Below, in pieces: positions 45,640-54,478 of a stretch of DNA of 64,000 nucleotides (position 1 is its first letter; every line of letters begins with the position of its first letter). This DNA is from Hyalangium ruber. Its GTDB lineage: Bacteria; Myxococcota; Myxococcia; Myxococcales; Myxococcaceae. Made by a program: the position numbers and the translations under genes. The notes beneath the pieces are model-generated. The model had not been told where the DNA came from, did not search any database, and saw nothing but the letters and a program-made list of their open reading frames with translations. The stretch is from positions 532,361 to 596,360 of the forward strand of contig NZ_JAXIVS010000006.1 in the NCBI RefSeq assembly GCF_034259325.1, in the 5' to 3' direction.

Positions 45640-47057
45640 AGCGTTCCTCCCTCGTCCTTCACGAAGCGGATGGATTTTTCCACGGTTTGCTCCCAGTTCA
45701 TGTAGTCGGGGGAGTCGTTCACCAGCGCGGCGCCGCTGGCGCGCACCTTGTCGGTGTGCTCGCCCATGCGGCGGTTGAACGCCTCGTTCATTTCCGGAGT
45801 GACGAAGGCCTCGATGAGCTTGTGCTGGGAGATGAGCTCGCGAGCATACTCCACGAAGACGGCCCGTCCGTGCGCGGACAGCTGCTCGTGCTCCAGCATG
45901 GTCCGGAAGGAGAAGAGGTTGGTCCTGTGGAGGTTGAACAGGTGATGGCGGCGCTCGGGGGTGAAGCCCATCCGCTCCATGACGCGCAGCCGGAAGCGGT
46001 TGACCGCGAGGAAGGCGTGGATGCCCAGGTGCAGCCCCTGTAGCGGCCGCGGGTCGCTGCGGTAGGGCGACACGAAGATCTGCCGCGAGTCATGCCAGAG
46101 CCCGTAGTCGCTGGTGTTCAGCGTCAGGAACATGCGCTGGTGCTGCAGCTCGTGGACGACGTCCTCGGCGTGCTTGAACGGGGTGTCCACGCGGGTGAGG
46201 AAGATGGGCGAGCCGGCGCCATACGAGGCCGAGCGGTGGACGGACTTGCGCGGGGGCGCGTTCATGTCCACGAAGGCGGTGAGCAGCGCGCCAGCCCAGT
46301 CCAGCACCTCGGGCCACAGGTCCTTGATGATTCCATGGGCCGCGGTCGTGCTCTCCTTCATCGTCAGCGGCTCCCAACCGGCGGTGGGCTCGCCGGTATC
46401 GGGATCATGCTGCTCGCTGCCGAGCAGGCTCAGGAGGCGGCGATTATCCACGATGGGCACGCCCCAAGGCTCGGAGCGTGGCAGGGGTTCGAGGCTCACG
46501 TGTGGGGCGAGGCCCGGGGTGGCGAGCGGCAGAGGGAGCTTTGCGAACGGCTCTTGTGCACCTTCCGCGCGAAGGGTGACCGCGCCCTGGGCCAGCTCCC
46601 ATTGCACGCGCTTCGGGTCGGCACCCTGCACGCGCACGCGGCGGTCCCTCAGCAGATCGTAGAAATCACTGGTGGTGGTGAAGCGGCCCTGCGAGCCCTT
46701 GTCCTCCAGGGCCTGCGTCAACCGCAGCGCGCAGATGTTGCTCAGCAGTTGGTCCCGCTGGAAGTCGTCTCGGGGGTTGGGCCCCATCAGTGAGCCGAGC
46801 ATCAGGCCCAGGCTCCAGTGGCCGAAAATCTCGCCGAAGCGCTCGGGAGACTGGGCGGACAGCTCCAGCAGCCCGGAGAGGAAGGCGTGCAACTCGCCCA
46901 CGCGAGGCCCCAGCCGCTGTGCCGTGGCGGGGGTGTCCAGGTTGCTCAGCAGCGAGTCGACGACGCCCACACGCACGCTGTGCAGATGCTCCCGAATCTG
47001 TGCATGGTGTGTGGACGAGAGGGCGATGGGAAAGAGCTGCGACAATTGAGCATCCAT
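45636..47057 (-). CDS. HExxH-type putative peptide-modification protein (possible 2OG-dependent peptide beta-hydroxylase)
   Basis: The start is ATG 47057 through a TAATG overlap with the upstream stop. The 473-residue protein carries HELQH at residues 302-306 (VVHELQHQRMFLTLN), and further on YRSDPRPLQGLHLGIHAFLAVNRF, a combination typical of the HExxH family found beside radical SAM and RiPP precursor genes. Some members have been shown to be iron/2OG-dependent beta-hydroxylases of peptides. The N-terminal 290 residues are mostly helical. It should act on the precursor at 41616-41792 or its product. Assignment to the family is good; reaction is inference. Confidence 0.82.
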   Translation of the reverse strand: MDAQLSQLFPIALSSTHHAQIREHLHSVRVGVVDSLLSNLDTPATAQRLGPRVGELHAFLSGLLELSAQSPERFGEIFGHWSLGLMLGSLMGPNPRDDFQRDQLLSNICALRLTQALEDKGSQGRFTTTSDFYDLLRDRRVRVQGADPKRVQWELAQGAVTLRAEGAQEPFAKLPLPLATPGLAPHVSLEPLPRSEPWGVPIVDNRRLLSLLGSEQHDPDTGEPTAGWEPLTMKESTTAAHGIIKDLWPEVLDWAGALLTAFVDMNAPPRKSVHRSASYGAGSPIFLTRVDTPFKHAEDVVHELQHQRMFLTLNTSDYGLWHDSRQIFVSPYRSDPRPLQGLHLGIHAFLAVNRFRLRVMERMGFTPERRHHLFNLHRTNLFSFRTMLEHEQLSAHGRAVFVEYARELISQHKLIEAFVTPEMNEAFNRRMGEHTDKVRASGAALVNDSPDYMNWEQTVEKSIRFVKDEGGTL

Positions 47058-48757
47058 TATCGACTCCAATCCAGCAGAAGCACGGAGCTGTGTGAAAGGC
47101 GGAAGAGCAACGACTGCAGGGCTTCATGCACCTCGGCCCGGGGCATTGAGAGTTGCTCGAGCACCTCGTCGACGAGCTGGCCGAAGGAGCGGCCATCACA
47201 CCGCTCGAGCACGAAGGCCTCGAGCGCGGTGAGGGGAAGCCGGCGGACGCCGACGGGGTCCGCGTAGCAGAGCAGGGCCGCCACGTCGGGAGGCTGGACT
47301 TCGCCGGTCAACAGGGCTGCCTGCTGCGCGTCGAGCAGGAGGTGGTGGGGGGTGAGCATCGGACGCCGGCGGTCCAGGTCGACGCGCAGGGCTGCGTCAT
47401 GCGCTTCCCGCAGCGGTGCCAGCTTCGACTGCGGCAGCGGGGCGAAGGCGGACATCTGATGCACCAGTTGGAGGAGGTGGAAGAGCTCCCGGTCCAGCCA
47501 CTGGCAGGTGCGAAGGTCGCCGCGCAGGGGCTCGGCGATGCCCCCGGCGTTCTCCAGGAGCGCTTCGGCCACCTCGAAGAAGGTCCACTCCAGCTCCGCT
47601 GGCTCCGAGGGCGGTGGCGGAATCAAGGCCGTGAGGCGCGCGGCCAGGTCCCAGGCCCCGCCCGTCACGAGTCGCCGCAGGGTGGTGGGTGCGAATACGG
47701 CGGCGGGGGACTTGTTGGCGGACAGCGCGCACCGCTTGACCAGCGCGCGCAGGTCCTCGTGCGAGTGGGAGACGACGTCCCGCGCCAGCGCGAACGGCCG
47801 CAGCCATTCGGCCAGCCCTGCCTGGGTCCAGCGCAGCAGGCGCGTGGGCTTGTGGGGGTTGTAGCCGGTGAAAACGGTGGCCAGCAGCGCGGAGGGGCGC
47901 CGGATCTCGGGCGCAGGCGGAGGCCGCCGCGACGCGGGTTGCAGGGGAGTGCAGCCCTGCGTCCGGTGCTCCTGGTAGGCAAGGCGGTAGGGGGGGCGCT
48001 CGGTTATCAGCGTGCGCGTGTCCAGGTGCTTCGCCGCCAGCGCCAGCCAGTCCGCCAGATCATGGGGGTAGCGCTCCAGCACGCCCACCTGGGGGCGCGC
48101 CGCCAGCGCGAGCGAGCCGCCACACGTGGCGACGCGCGCGGGCTCCAGCCACCGGACGAAGCCCAGCGCCTCCACGCCATCCATCTGGTTCCAGAAACCC
48201 TGCCATTGGAGCGAGGCCCCCGTGGGGACGAAGGCCACATCCACGCGGCCGCGGAAGGGCTTCAGCGCGTCACGGGTGACGGGGGTATCCCTCACATCCA
48301 CGCCATCGAAGACGAGGACGTCTGGAGTCTCGACGAGGAAGCAGCACTGCTCCTCGCCCTCCGTCGAGGCCGCGGCGGGGATGATGTGGACCCGCACCCC
48401 CTCCTTGAGTTCGATGACGTCCCCCGGGCGAAAGGCATGTACCCGGTGGAAGCCCAGCGACTTCAGCAGGAGCTCCGGCCCTTCGGCGCACGAGCACGTC
48501 CTGGGGTCCTCGTCGAGGAAGTAGATGGCTGTCTCGGGCGACAACCCCAGCAGGCTGGGCGGGTGCAGGTGGTCGTCGTGGCCGTGTGAAAGAAAGACGG
48601 CGTCGATGGTGTCCGACTCCGGCAGGAGCCATCGCGGGCAGGTGGGCAGTCGAAAATTTCCATCCTGCCGGACGAGAATTGGGTCGATGAGCAGCCGCAG
48701 CGGTCCCCGTCGGATGGCGAAGGACGTGTGACCAAGATGCTCGACCCAGGTTTCCAC
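47057..48757 (-). CDS. Metallo-beta-lactamase-fold protein fused to a C-terminal PqqD-like domain
   Basis: The start is GTG 48757; upstream in-frame codons to 48868 lack family character. Of 566 residues, the N-terminal UlaG-like MBL domain (about 1-240) has GHTSFAIRRGPLRLLIDP and the HxHxDH motif SHGHDDH (His58, His60, Asp62, His63). A middle part (about 250-480) is not recognised. The last 75 or so residues (RRLPLTALEAFVLERCDGRSFGQLVDEVLEQL) match the PqqD/RRE-type winged-helix fold that binds leader peptides. It heads the five-gene operon. Recruitment of the precursor by the PqqD part is the natural reading; the MBL reaction (hydrolysis or cleavage) is unknown. Confidence 0.82.
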   Translation of the reverse strand: METWVEHLGHTSFAIRRGPLRLLIDPILVRQDGNFRLPTCPRWLLPESDTIDAVFLSHGHDDHLHPPSLLGLSPETAIYFLDEDPRTCSCAEGPELLLKSLGFHRVHAFRPGDVIELKEGVRVHIIPAAASTEGEEQCCFLVETPDVLVFDGVDVRDTPVTRDALKPFRGRVDVAFVPTGASLQWQGFWNQMDGVEALGFVRWLEPARVATCGGSLALAARPQVGVLERYPHDLADWLALAAKHLDTRTLITERPPYRLAYQEHRTQGCTPLQPASRRPPPAPEIRRPSALLATVFTGYNPHKPTRLLRWTQAGLAEWLRPFALARDVVSHSHEDLRALVKRCALSANKSPAAVFAPTTLRRLVTGGAWDLAARLTALIPPPPSEPAELEWTFFEVAEALLENAGGIAEPLRGDLRTCQWLDRELFHLLQLVHQMSAFAPLPQSKLAPLREAHDAALRVDLDRRRPMLTPHHLLLDAQQAALLTGEVQPPDVAALLCYADPVGVRRLPLTALEAFVLERCDGRSFGQLVDEVLEQLSMPRAEVHEALQSLLFRLSHSSVLLLDWSR

Positions 48758-48903
48758 TTGTCTCGACCTTTCTGATTTTCCAGAGGCTAGGGGGAAGGCG
48801 ATTCTTCCGTCAATACGTTGACTATTCGCGGGACTGCGGTCTCTCGCGGAGCCGCGTGTCCAATCCATCGCATCGCGTGGAGTCGCGTAAGGTGGCAGGC
48901 GCT

Positions 48904-49986
48904 ATGGCCTCCATTCGCTCTACCGCGCTCTCCTTCCTCGTCGTGCTCGGCTTCGTAGCTGCTTGCGGAGATAATTCCCCCACACCCGTTCCTACACCCG
49001 ACGCGTCTGTGCCAGTGATTTGCGACAGCGTCGGCGTCGCGCTGTGTGGCGGCTCCTGTGTGAGCATCGAGAGCGACCCGGCTCACTGCGGTGGTTGCGA
49101 CAACGCCTGCGGGACCGGCGAGGCGTGTGTGGGTGGCGTCTGCGCCGCGCTCTGTCAGATCGACGGCAAGCAGGTCGCCCCCGGGGTGCTGAACGCGGCG
49201 AACTCGTGCGAACAGTGCGTGCCGGCGACGTCGGCGACCACGTGGACGCAACGCGCGGACGGGGCGTCGTGCAACCCGGGACAGGTTTGCTCGGCCGGCG
49301 CGTGCAGCCCGAAGTGCTTCATCGACGGCGTGGTCTACGCCGCGGGTACGCCGAACCCGGCGAACGCCTGCGAGACGTGCGTGCCGGCGACGTCGACGAC
49401 GGCGTGGACGGCGCGCGCGAGCGTTCCGCTGCTGGTCGGCGGCGACGACATCACGGCGCAAGGCTGGACGACGATCGCGCAGGCGCCGAACACGCTCACG
49501 TACGGCGCGGACTACGTTCGCCTCGCGACGTCAACGAACAGCGGAGGGAGGACGAGCGGGCAGTTGCTCATCGCGCGGGCGAACGCGTTCGACGCAACGA
49601 AGCCGTTCAAACTCCAGGTGACGATGCAGGTCGAGTCGGTGAACACCCATAACCAGTTGGACAGCGGCGCGGCCATCTTGGGGAGCTTCACGCCGCCGGC
49701 CGGCAACAGCACGGATCGTTCGCAGATGATCTACCTCGACAGCGCGGCGATCGGCTGGGCGGACGACACGCAGGCCGCGGCGTTCTCTGTGACCGACGGC
49801 GCGTATCATGTCTACGAGCTCGCGGTGGATGCCGCGAAGGTGGCGACGGTGAGCATCGACGGCGTCGCGAAGCTCACGCGGAACAACTTCACGACGACCG
49901 GCACCATCGCCATCGGCGACCAGACAAACGACCCGAACGTCGACGGAGCGGTGCGGATCAAGTCGGTCGAGCGGCTCTGCCCCTAG
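48904..49986 (+). CDS. Cys-rich lipoprotein with concanavalin/LamG-like C-terminal domain
   Basis: The start is ATG 48904. The 360-residue lipoprotein has its lipobox in LVVLGFVAACGD. Residues 40-155 hold Cys-rich segments of the kind CGGCDNACGTGEACVGGVC seen in many myxobacterial surface proteins, with repeats ending CVPATS-T-x-W (residues about 110 and 175). The C-terminal 180 residues look like a jelly-roll (LLVGGDDITAQGW, LIARANAF, ILGSFTPPAG, YHVYELAVD), as in LamG-like glycan-binding domains. Codon choice (many GCG, ACG, TCG) differs from its neighbours. It is divergent from the RiPP-like operon; function is unknown. Confidence 0.75.
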   Translation: MASIRSTALSFLVVLGFVAACGDNSPTPVPTPDASVPVICDSVGVALCGGSCVSIESDPAHCGGCDNACGTGEACVGGVCAALCQIDGKQVAPGVLNAANSCEQCVPATSATTWTQRADGASCNPGQVCSAGACSPKCFIDGVVYAAGTPNPANACETCVPATSTTAWTARASVPLLVGGDDITAQGWTTIAQAPNTLTYGADYVRLATSTNSGGRTSGQLLIARANAFDATKPFKLQVTMQVESVNTHNQLDSGAAILGSFTPPAGNSTDRSQMIYLDSAAIGWADDTQAAAFSVTDGAYHVYELAVDAAKVATVSIDGVAKLTRNNFTTTGTIAIGDQTNDPNVDGAVRIKSVERLCP

Positions 49987-50002
49987 AAAACTCGTGGCAC
50001 GC

Positions 50003-50036
50003 GGCTTCCCCCAATGCTCGTCGCCAGGAGGAAGCC
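50003..50036. terminator. Possible hairpin between lipoprotein and GH1 genes
   Basis: GGCTTCC (50003-50009) pairs with GGAAGCC (50030-50036) over 7 bp around a 20-base loop, between convergent stops at 49986 and 50056. Weak: large loop, no U-run. Confidence 0.3.
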
Positions 50037-50055
50037 TGAGAGCGCATGCCAATCT

Positions 50056-51432
50056 TCAGCGGCTAGGGCCGTCCGGCGGCTCGCTCAGGGCAGCGCCGTG
50101 CGTGGCGATGACGCGCGAGTAGAAGCGCGCGCTGTCCTTGGGAGTTCGCTTCAGGCTCTCGAAATCGACGTGGACGATGCCGAACCGCTTGGAGAAGCCG
50201 AGCGACCACTCGAGATTGTCGAACAAGGACCAGAGCATGTAGCCGCGCACATCGATTCCCTGCTGGATGGCGGTATGGACGGCCGTCAGGTGCTTGCGCA
50301 GGTAGTCGATTCGCAGCGGATCCCGGATGCGGTTGCCCTCGGCGACTGGAGGGTCGAAGAAGGCGGCCCCGTTCTCGGTGATGTAGATCGGAATCGGGCC
50401 GTAGCGCTTCTTCACCATCTCGAGCGTGTCGATGAGGCCCTGTGGGAACACCTCCCATGTCGTCTCGGTGTACGTGGCCTGCTTCTGCCGCACCGGCGCG
50501 GCCCGCTGTGGCCAGGAGCGCTCGTCGAAGCGCGTCACGTTGCGCGTGTAGTAGTTGATGCCGAGGAAGTCGATGGGCTGATGGGCCAGCTTCAGCGCCT
50601 CTTGTGACCAGGGCTCCCACGCTGCGCCGAAGACCTCGGTCAGCTCGCTGTCCGGACACGTTCCCAGCAGCGCGGGGTCGAGGTACTGCCGGTTCATGTA
50701 CGCGTCTGCTCGAGCGGTGGCCGCCAGGTCGGCTGGGCTGTCCGAGGCGGGGTACTTGGGCTCGAGGTTCACCACGAGGCCGATCTGGTTCTTGCCCGTG
50801 GCGCGATAGGCCTGGACCGCCGCGCCGTGCGCCCGCATGAGGTTTCGCGAGGCGATGGGTGCCTCGTAGAGATTCTTGTGACCCGGGGCGAGCGCGCCGT
50901 GCAGATAGCCACCGTCGGACACGACCCACGGCTCATTCAGTGTCGCCCACTTCTTCACCCGGTCGTCGAGCCGGCGGAACAGCGTGGCCCCGTAGTCCGC
51001 GAACCAGTGCGCGATGTCGGGATTGAGCCAGCCGCCGAGATCGTCGAGAGCGGCAGGCAGGTCCCAGTGAAAGAGCGTGATGATCGGCTCGATGCCGTTC
51101 TTCAGCAGCTCATCCACGAGCCGGTCGTAGAAGTCGAGGCCGGCCGGGTTCACGGCGCCCTTGCCCTGGGGCAGGATGCGGCTCCAGGCGACGCTGAAGC
51201 GGTAGGCCTGCATCCCCAGCTCGCGCATGAGCGCCACGTCGCTCGCGTAGCGCCGGTAGTGATCGCAGGCCACATCACCGGTGTCGCCGCTGGGCGTCAG
51301 GCCGGGGGTGTGCAGGAAGCGTTGCCAGATGCTGGGACCCGCTCCGTCGGCGAGCGGCGAGCCCTCGATCTGATAGGCCGAGGTGGCACTGCCCCAGAGG
51401 AATCCTCGTGGAAATTCGATGGTCTTGGTCAT
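50056..51432 (-). CDS. GH1 beta-glucosidase
   Basis: The 458-residue GH1 enzyme shows both catalytic glutamates: the acid/base in TLNEPW (Glu167) and the nucleophile in YITENGA (Glu353). It also has the N-terminal FPRGFLWGSATSAYQIEG signature and the usual GINYYTR strand. No signal peptide is present, so it acts in the cytoplasm on imported oligosaccharides, releasing glucose. It is the last gene of the minus-strand glucan operon (54 bp after the MalG-type permease). With a GH144 lipoprotein upstream, short beta-1,2-glucan products such as sophorose are the expected substrate; beta-1,4 or beta-1,3 is possible too. Confidence 0.95.
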   Translation of the reverse strand: MTKTIEFPRGFLWGSATSAYQIEGSPLADGAGPSIWQRFLHTPGLTPSGDTGDVACDHYRRYASDVALMRELGMQAYRFSVAWSRILPQGKGAVNPAGLDFYDRLVDELLKNGIEPIITLFHWDLPAALDDLGGWLNPDIAHWFADYGATLFRRLDDRVKKWATLNEPWVVSDGGYLHGALAPGHKNLYEAPIASRNLMRAHGAAVQAYRATGKNQIGLVVNLEPKYPASDSPADLAATARADAYMNRQYLDPALLGTCPDSELTEVFGAAWEPWSQEALKLAHQPIDFLGINYYTRNVTRFDERSWPQRAAPVRQKQATYTETTWEVFPQGLIDTLEMVKKRYGPIPIYITENGAAFFDPPVAEGNRIRDPLRIDYLRKHLTAVHTAIQQGIDVRGYMLWSLFDNLEWSLGFSKRFGIVHVDFESLKRTPKDSARFYSRVIATHGAALSEPPDGPSR

Positions 51433-51486
51433 TCCGGTTCGATGTGGGTGGGTGATCTCAGAGGCGGCGGTCGCTTCGGCGCGACT

Positions 51487-52308
51487 TCATCCCTTGATGC
51501 TCCCCGCGAGGAGCCCTTGGATGTAGTAGCGCTGCAGCACCAGGAACAGCACCAGGACAGGTAACACCGTGATGACGCCGCCGGCCATCATCAATTCGCT
51601 GTCCTGTACGTGCTCTCGCGTCAGGGACGCCAGAGCGACGGGGAGCGTATGGCGATCGTCATCGGTGAGCACGATGAGCGGCCACAGGAAGTCATTCCAG
51701 GATCCGAGGAAGGTGAAGATCGCCAGGGTCACCAGAATCGGGCTGAGCGACGGGAGCACGATCGACCAGAAGAGGCGGAGCTCGCCCGCTCCGTCGATGC
51801 GACCCGCCTCGAGCAGCTCGTCCGGAATGGAGAGCGCGTACTGTCGCACGAGGAAGATGCCGAAGATGCTCGCCACTGACGGGAGCAGCACGCCCAGGTA
51901 CGTGTTGACGAGCCCCATCTGCTTGAGCAGCAGGAACAAGGGGATCATGGCGACCTGTCCAGGGATGATGAGCGCCCCCAGCAGGAGCCGGAAGATCCGC
52001 TCGCGGCCCGCGAAGCGCAGCTTGGCGAACGCATAGCCCGCGCTGACGTTGAAGACGAGCGCCAGCAGGGTGGCCGCCGTGGCCAGGAACAGACTGTTGG
52101 CGAAGCTGCGGCCCATCCCCGTCTGGGCGAAGAGCTGGCGGTAGTTCTCGAGCGTGGCCGCGCGGGGGAGCAACGGCGCAGGCGTGTTGCTCGCCTCTCC
52201 CGGGGCCATGAAGGACACCGACACCATCCACACGAGAGGGCCCAGGCTGATGGCCGCCGCCGCGAGCAAGGCCGCATTCACCAGGATGGCCCGCGACCTC
52301 AGCCTCAT
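51487..52308 (-). CDS. Carbohydrate ABC transporter permease, MalG-type
   Basis: The 273-residue protein has six membrane helices. The typical binding-protein-dependent loop (EAGRIDGAGELRLFWSIVLPSLSPIL), which contacts the ATPase, and the MalG-like C terminus (QRYYIQGLLAGSIKG) are present. Its ATG overlaps the stop of the MalF-type permease gene (ATGA). Together with that protein and the solute-binding lipoprotein it forms a CUT1-type sugar importer. No ATPase gene is in the operon, so a shared MsmK/MalK-like subunit is expected elsewhere. Confidence 0.93.
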   Translation of the reverse strand: MRLRSRAILVNAALLAAAAISLGPLVWMVSVSFMAPGEASNTPAPLLPRAATLENYRQLFAQTGMGRSFANSLFLATAATLLALVFNVSAGYAFAKLRFAGRERIFRLLLGALIIPGQVAMIPLFLLLKQMGLVNTYLGVLLPSVASIFGIFLVRQYALSIPDELLEAGRIDGAGELRLFWSIVLPSLSPILVTLAIFTFLGSWNDFLWPLIVLTDDDRHTLPVALASLTREHVQDSELMMAGGVITVLPVLVLFLVLQRYYIQGLLAGSIKG

Positions 52309-53183
52309 GGCTCACTCCAGCGACGAAGGGCGAAGGACTGCACCAGGGTCACGGCGAACATCAGAAGAAAGAGGAGGAAGGCGACCGCCGAGGCGGAGCC
52401 CAGGTTCCACCATTTGAAGCCCTCCTCGTACATGAAATAGAGGACGCTGGTCGTGCTCTGCAGCGGGCCTCCCTGCGTCATGACGTAGGGCTCCGCGAAG
52501 AGCTGGAAGTAGCCAGCCATGGTCAGGATGCTGACCAGCACCAGCGTGGGAGCGAGCGAGGGCAGGGTGACGAAGCGCAGTTGCTGGAGGGCCGTGGCGC
52601 CCTCGATGCGCGCAGCCTCGTACAGCTCCTCCGGGATGCTCTGCAGCGCGGCCAGGAAGATGACCATGTTGAAGCCAAAGTTCTTCCACACCGCGAACAG
52701 GATGATCGCCGGCATGGCCCAGCGGGGATCGCCGAGCCAGTTAATCGGGGGGATGCCGATCCGTCCGAGAAGATCGTTGATGAGGCCGTAGCGGGTGTGC
52801 AGCAGGTAGTTCCAGATCACCGCGACGGCGACCAGGGTGGTCACGACCGGCGCGAAGAGCGCGGTCCGGAAGATCGCCTTGCCACGCGCCACCGCCGAGT
52901 GAAGGAGCAGCGCCGCCATCAGCGAGACCGCGATGGAGAGCGGAACGCCGACGAGGACGAAGAAGAGTGTGTTTCCGAGGGCCTTCCAGAAGAGCGGAGT
53001 CTGGAGCAGGCGCAGATAGTTGCCGCCCCCGACGAAACGAAGGTTGTCGAGTCGGGCCAGGGCGTAGATGTCGAAGTCCGTCAGGCTGAGGCCCAGCGCG
53101 GCGAGGACCGGCAGCAGGAAGAAGACGGCGATCATGAACAGGGCGGGCGTCACGAAGACCCACCCGGCGTGCGAGGTCTTCAA
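52305..53183 (-). CDS. Carbohydrate ABC transporter permease, MalF-type
   Basis: Read from TTG 53183, whose TTGA overlaps the TGA of the binding-protein gene; the longer frame to 53333 lies fully antiphase inside that gene and is unlikely. The 292-residue protein has six helices. The coupling-helix motif is EEAARIEGATALQQLRFVTLPSLAPT-like (EAARIEGATALQQL). It pairs with the MalG-type permease. The rare TTG start and 4-bp overlap suggest tight translational coupling with reduced output relative to the binding protein. Confidence 0.92.
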   Translation of the reverse strand: MKTSHAGWVFVTPALFMIAVFFLLPVLAALGLSLTDFDIYALARLDNLRFVGGGNYLRLLQTPLFWKALGNTLFFVLVGVPLSIAVSLMAALLLHSAVARGKAIFRTALFAPVVTTLVAVAVIWNYLLHTRYGLINDLLGRIGIPPINWLGDPRWAMPAIILFAVWKNFGFNMVIFLAALQSIPEELYEAARIEGATALQQLRFVTLPSLAPTLVLVSILTMAGYFQLFAEPYVMTQGGPLQSTTSVLYFMYEEGFKWWNLGSASAVAFLLFLLMFAVTLVQSFALRRWSEP

Positions 53184-54478
53184 TCTCCGGTCTCCCGCGT
53201 CAGGATCCAGCGCCGCTTCTCCAGGATGCGATCGGCGCGCGCATCCAACTCCTCGACCGCGGCGTCGACCGTCAGGCCTCCGTGCGCCGCCTGCTCGGCG
53301 ACGATTCTCAGCTCGGTGGCGATGCGCTCCCACTCCGGCACCTTGGGGGTGGGCTCGACGCGCTCGAGCTGCTCCCTGAACGCGGCAGCGTGGACGTCAC
53401 CGCTGAGCTCCGAGCCCGCCCAACTCGACCGCCGAGGCGGCAGGTCGCCCGACAACGCGTAGAAGCGACGCTGGATCTCGGGCTGCGACAGGTACTCGAT
53501 GAGCTTCCAGGCCGCCTCCTTGCGTCGGGAGTCCGCGAACACCACCAGACTCGAGCCACCGGCATTCGACAGGCCAGGGCCGCTGGGACCGGGCAGCGGT
53601 GCCGTCATCCAGTGGCCCTCGAGTTCCTTGGGCAGACGGCGCTTGAACTCGCCGATGTTCCAGGGGCCGGTGATGTAGAAGGCAAAATATCCGCGGGCAA
53701 ACTCGTTCCAGACGTTCGAGATCTGCGTGTTGGTCGCGCGCGGAGCCAGCTCCTGCTCGAACAGCTCCAGGTAGAAGCCCAGGGCGCGCCGAAAGCCCGC
53801 ACTGCGAAAGTTGCCCCAGCGTCCGTCATCCCGCAGGAGGGGCTCTTCCTGCTGGAGGCCGAGCAGGAGCAGCGGCTCGAACTCGTTGAGCGGCACCAGG
53901 ATCGAATAGTGCTCCGCGCCAGGCAGTCGCTTGATGGCGATGAGCATCTGCCTCCACTCCTCCCAGCTCCGGGGCGGGTGGTCAAAGCCCGCCTGGGCCA
54001 GGAGGTCGCGCCGATAGAAGAGCAGCCGCGTGTCGACGTACCAGGGGACGCCGAAGAGCCGGTCATCGATGACGTTGGTGTCCCAGATGCCGGGAAAGTA
54101 ATCCTCCTGTTCGACGACGGGCGACGTCGCGGCGGCCGGATCCAGGGCAGCGAGTGCTCCGAGCGTGGCGAACTCTGGGACCCAGGTGTTTCCCATCTGC
54201 GCGAGATCGGGCGTCGCGTCACCCACGAAAGCGGTCAGAAGCTTCTCGTGCGCCCCCTGCCAGGGCAGTTGCTGCACGTTGACGCGGATCCCCGGATGGC
54301 GGGCCTCGAAGCCGCGGGTCAGCTCGGCCACCACTTCGCCTTCACGACCCATGGCCCAGAACTCGAGCACGATCTCGCCCGAGTCGGGTCTGGGACAGGC
54401 GGCCATGCCACACACGAGCGCGGCGATGGAAAGCCATCGCGCATGCCGCCCGGTCTTCCCCGCGCCAGCCTCCGTCAC
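53180..54478 (-). CDS. Extracellular sugar-binding lipoprotein of the ABC importer
   Basis: The 432-residue family 1 solute-binding protein has its lipobox in ALVCGMAACP. The mature part starts with the standard IVLEFWAMGREGE pattern, later DLAQMGNTWVPEFATLGAL, PWYVDTRLLFYRRDLLAQAG, YFAFYITGPWNIGEF and a C-terminal KEAAWKLIEYLSQPEIQ. It delivers oligosaccharides from the periplasm to the MalF/MalG-type permeases. It overlaps the GH144 gene (ATGA) and the permease gene (TTGA), so one mRNA encodes enzyme, binding protein and channel. Confidence 0.95.
   Translation of the reverse strand: MTEAGAGKTGRHARWLSIAALVCGMAACPRPDSGEIVLEFWAMGREGEVVAELTRGFEARHPGIRVNVQQLPWQGAHEKLLTAFVGDATPDLAQMGNTWVPEFATLGALAALDPAAATSPVVEQEDYFPGIWDTNVIDDRLFGVPWYVDTRLLFYRRDLLAQAGFDHPPRSWEEWRQMLIAIKRLPGAEHYSILVPLNEFEPLLLLGLQQEEPLLRDDGRWGNFRSAGFRRALGFYLELFEQELAPRATNTQISNVWNEFARGYFAFYITGPWNIGEFKRRLPKELEGHWMTAPLPGPSGPGLSNAGGSSLVVFADSRRKEAAWKLIEYLSQPEIQRRFYALSGDLPPRRSSWAGSELSGDVHAAAFREQLERVEPTPKVPEWERIATELRIVAEQAAHGGLTVDAAVEELDARADRILEKRRWILTRETGD

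Noticed and set aside
53184..53333. Longer start for the MalF-type permease
   Set aside because: Would lie wholly inside the binding-protein gene in another frame; the TTG at 53183 gives the usual N terminus and TTGA overlap.
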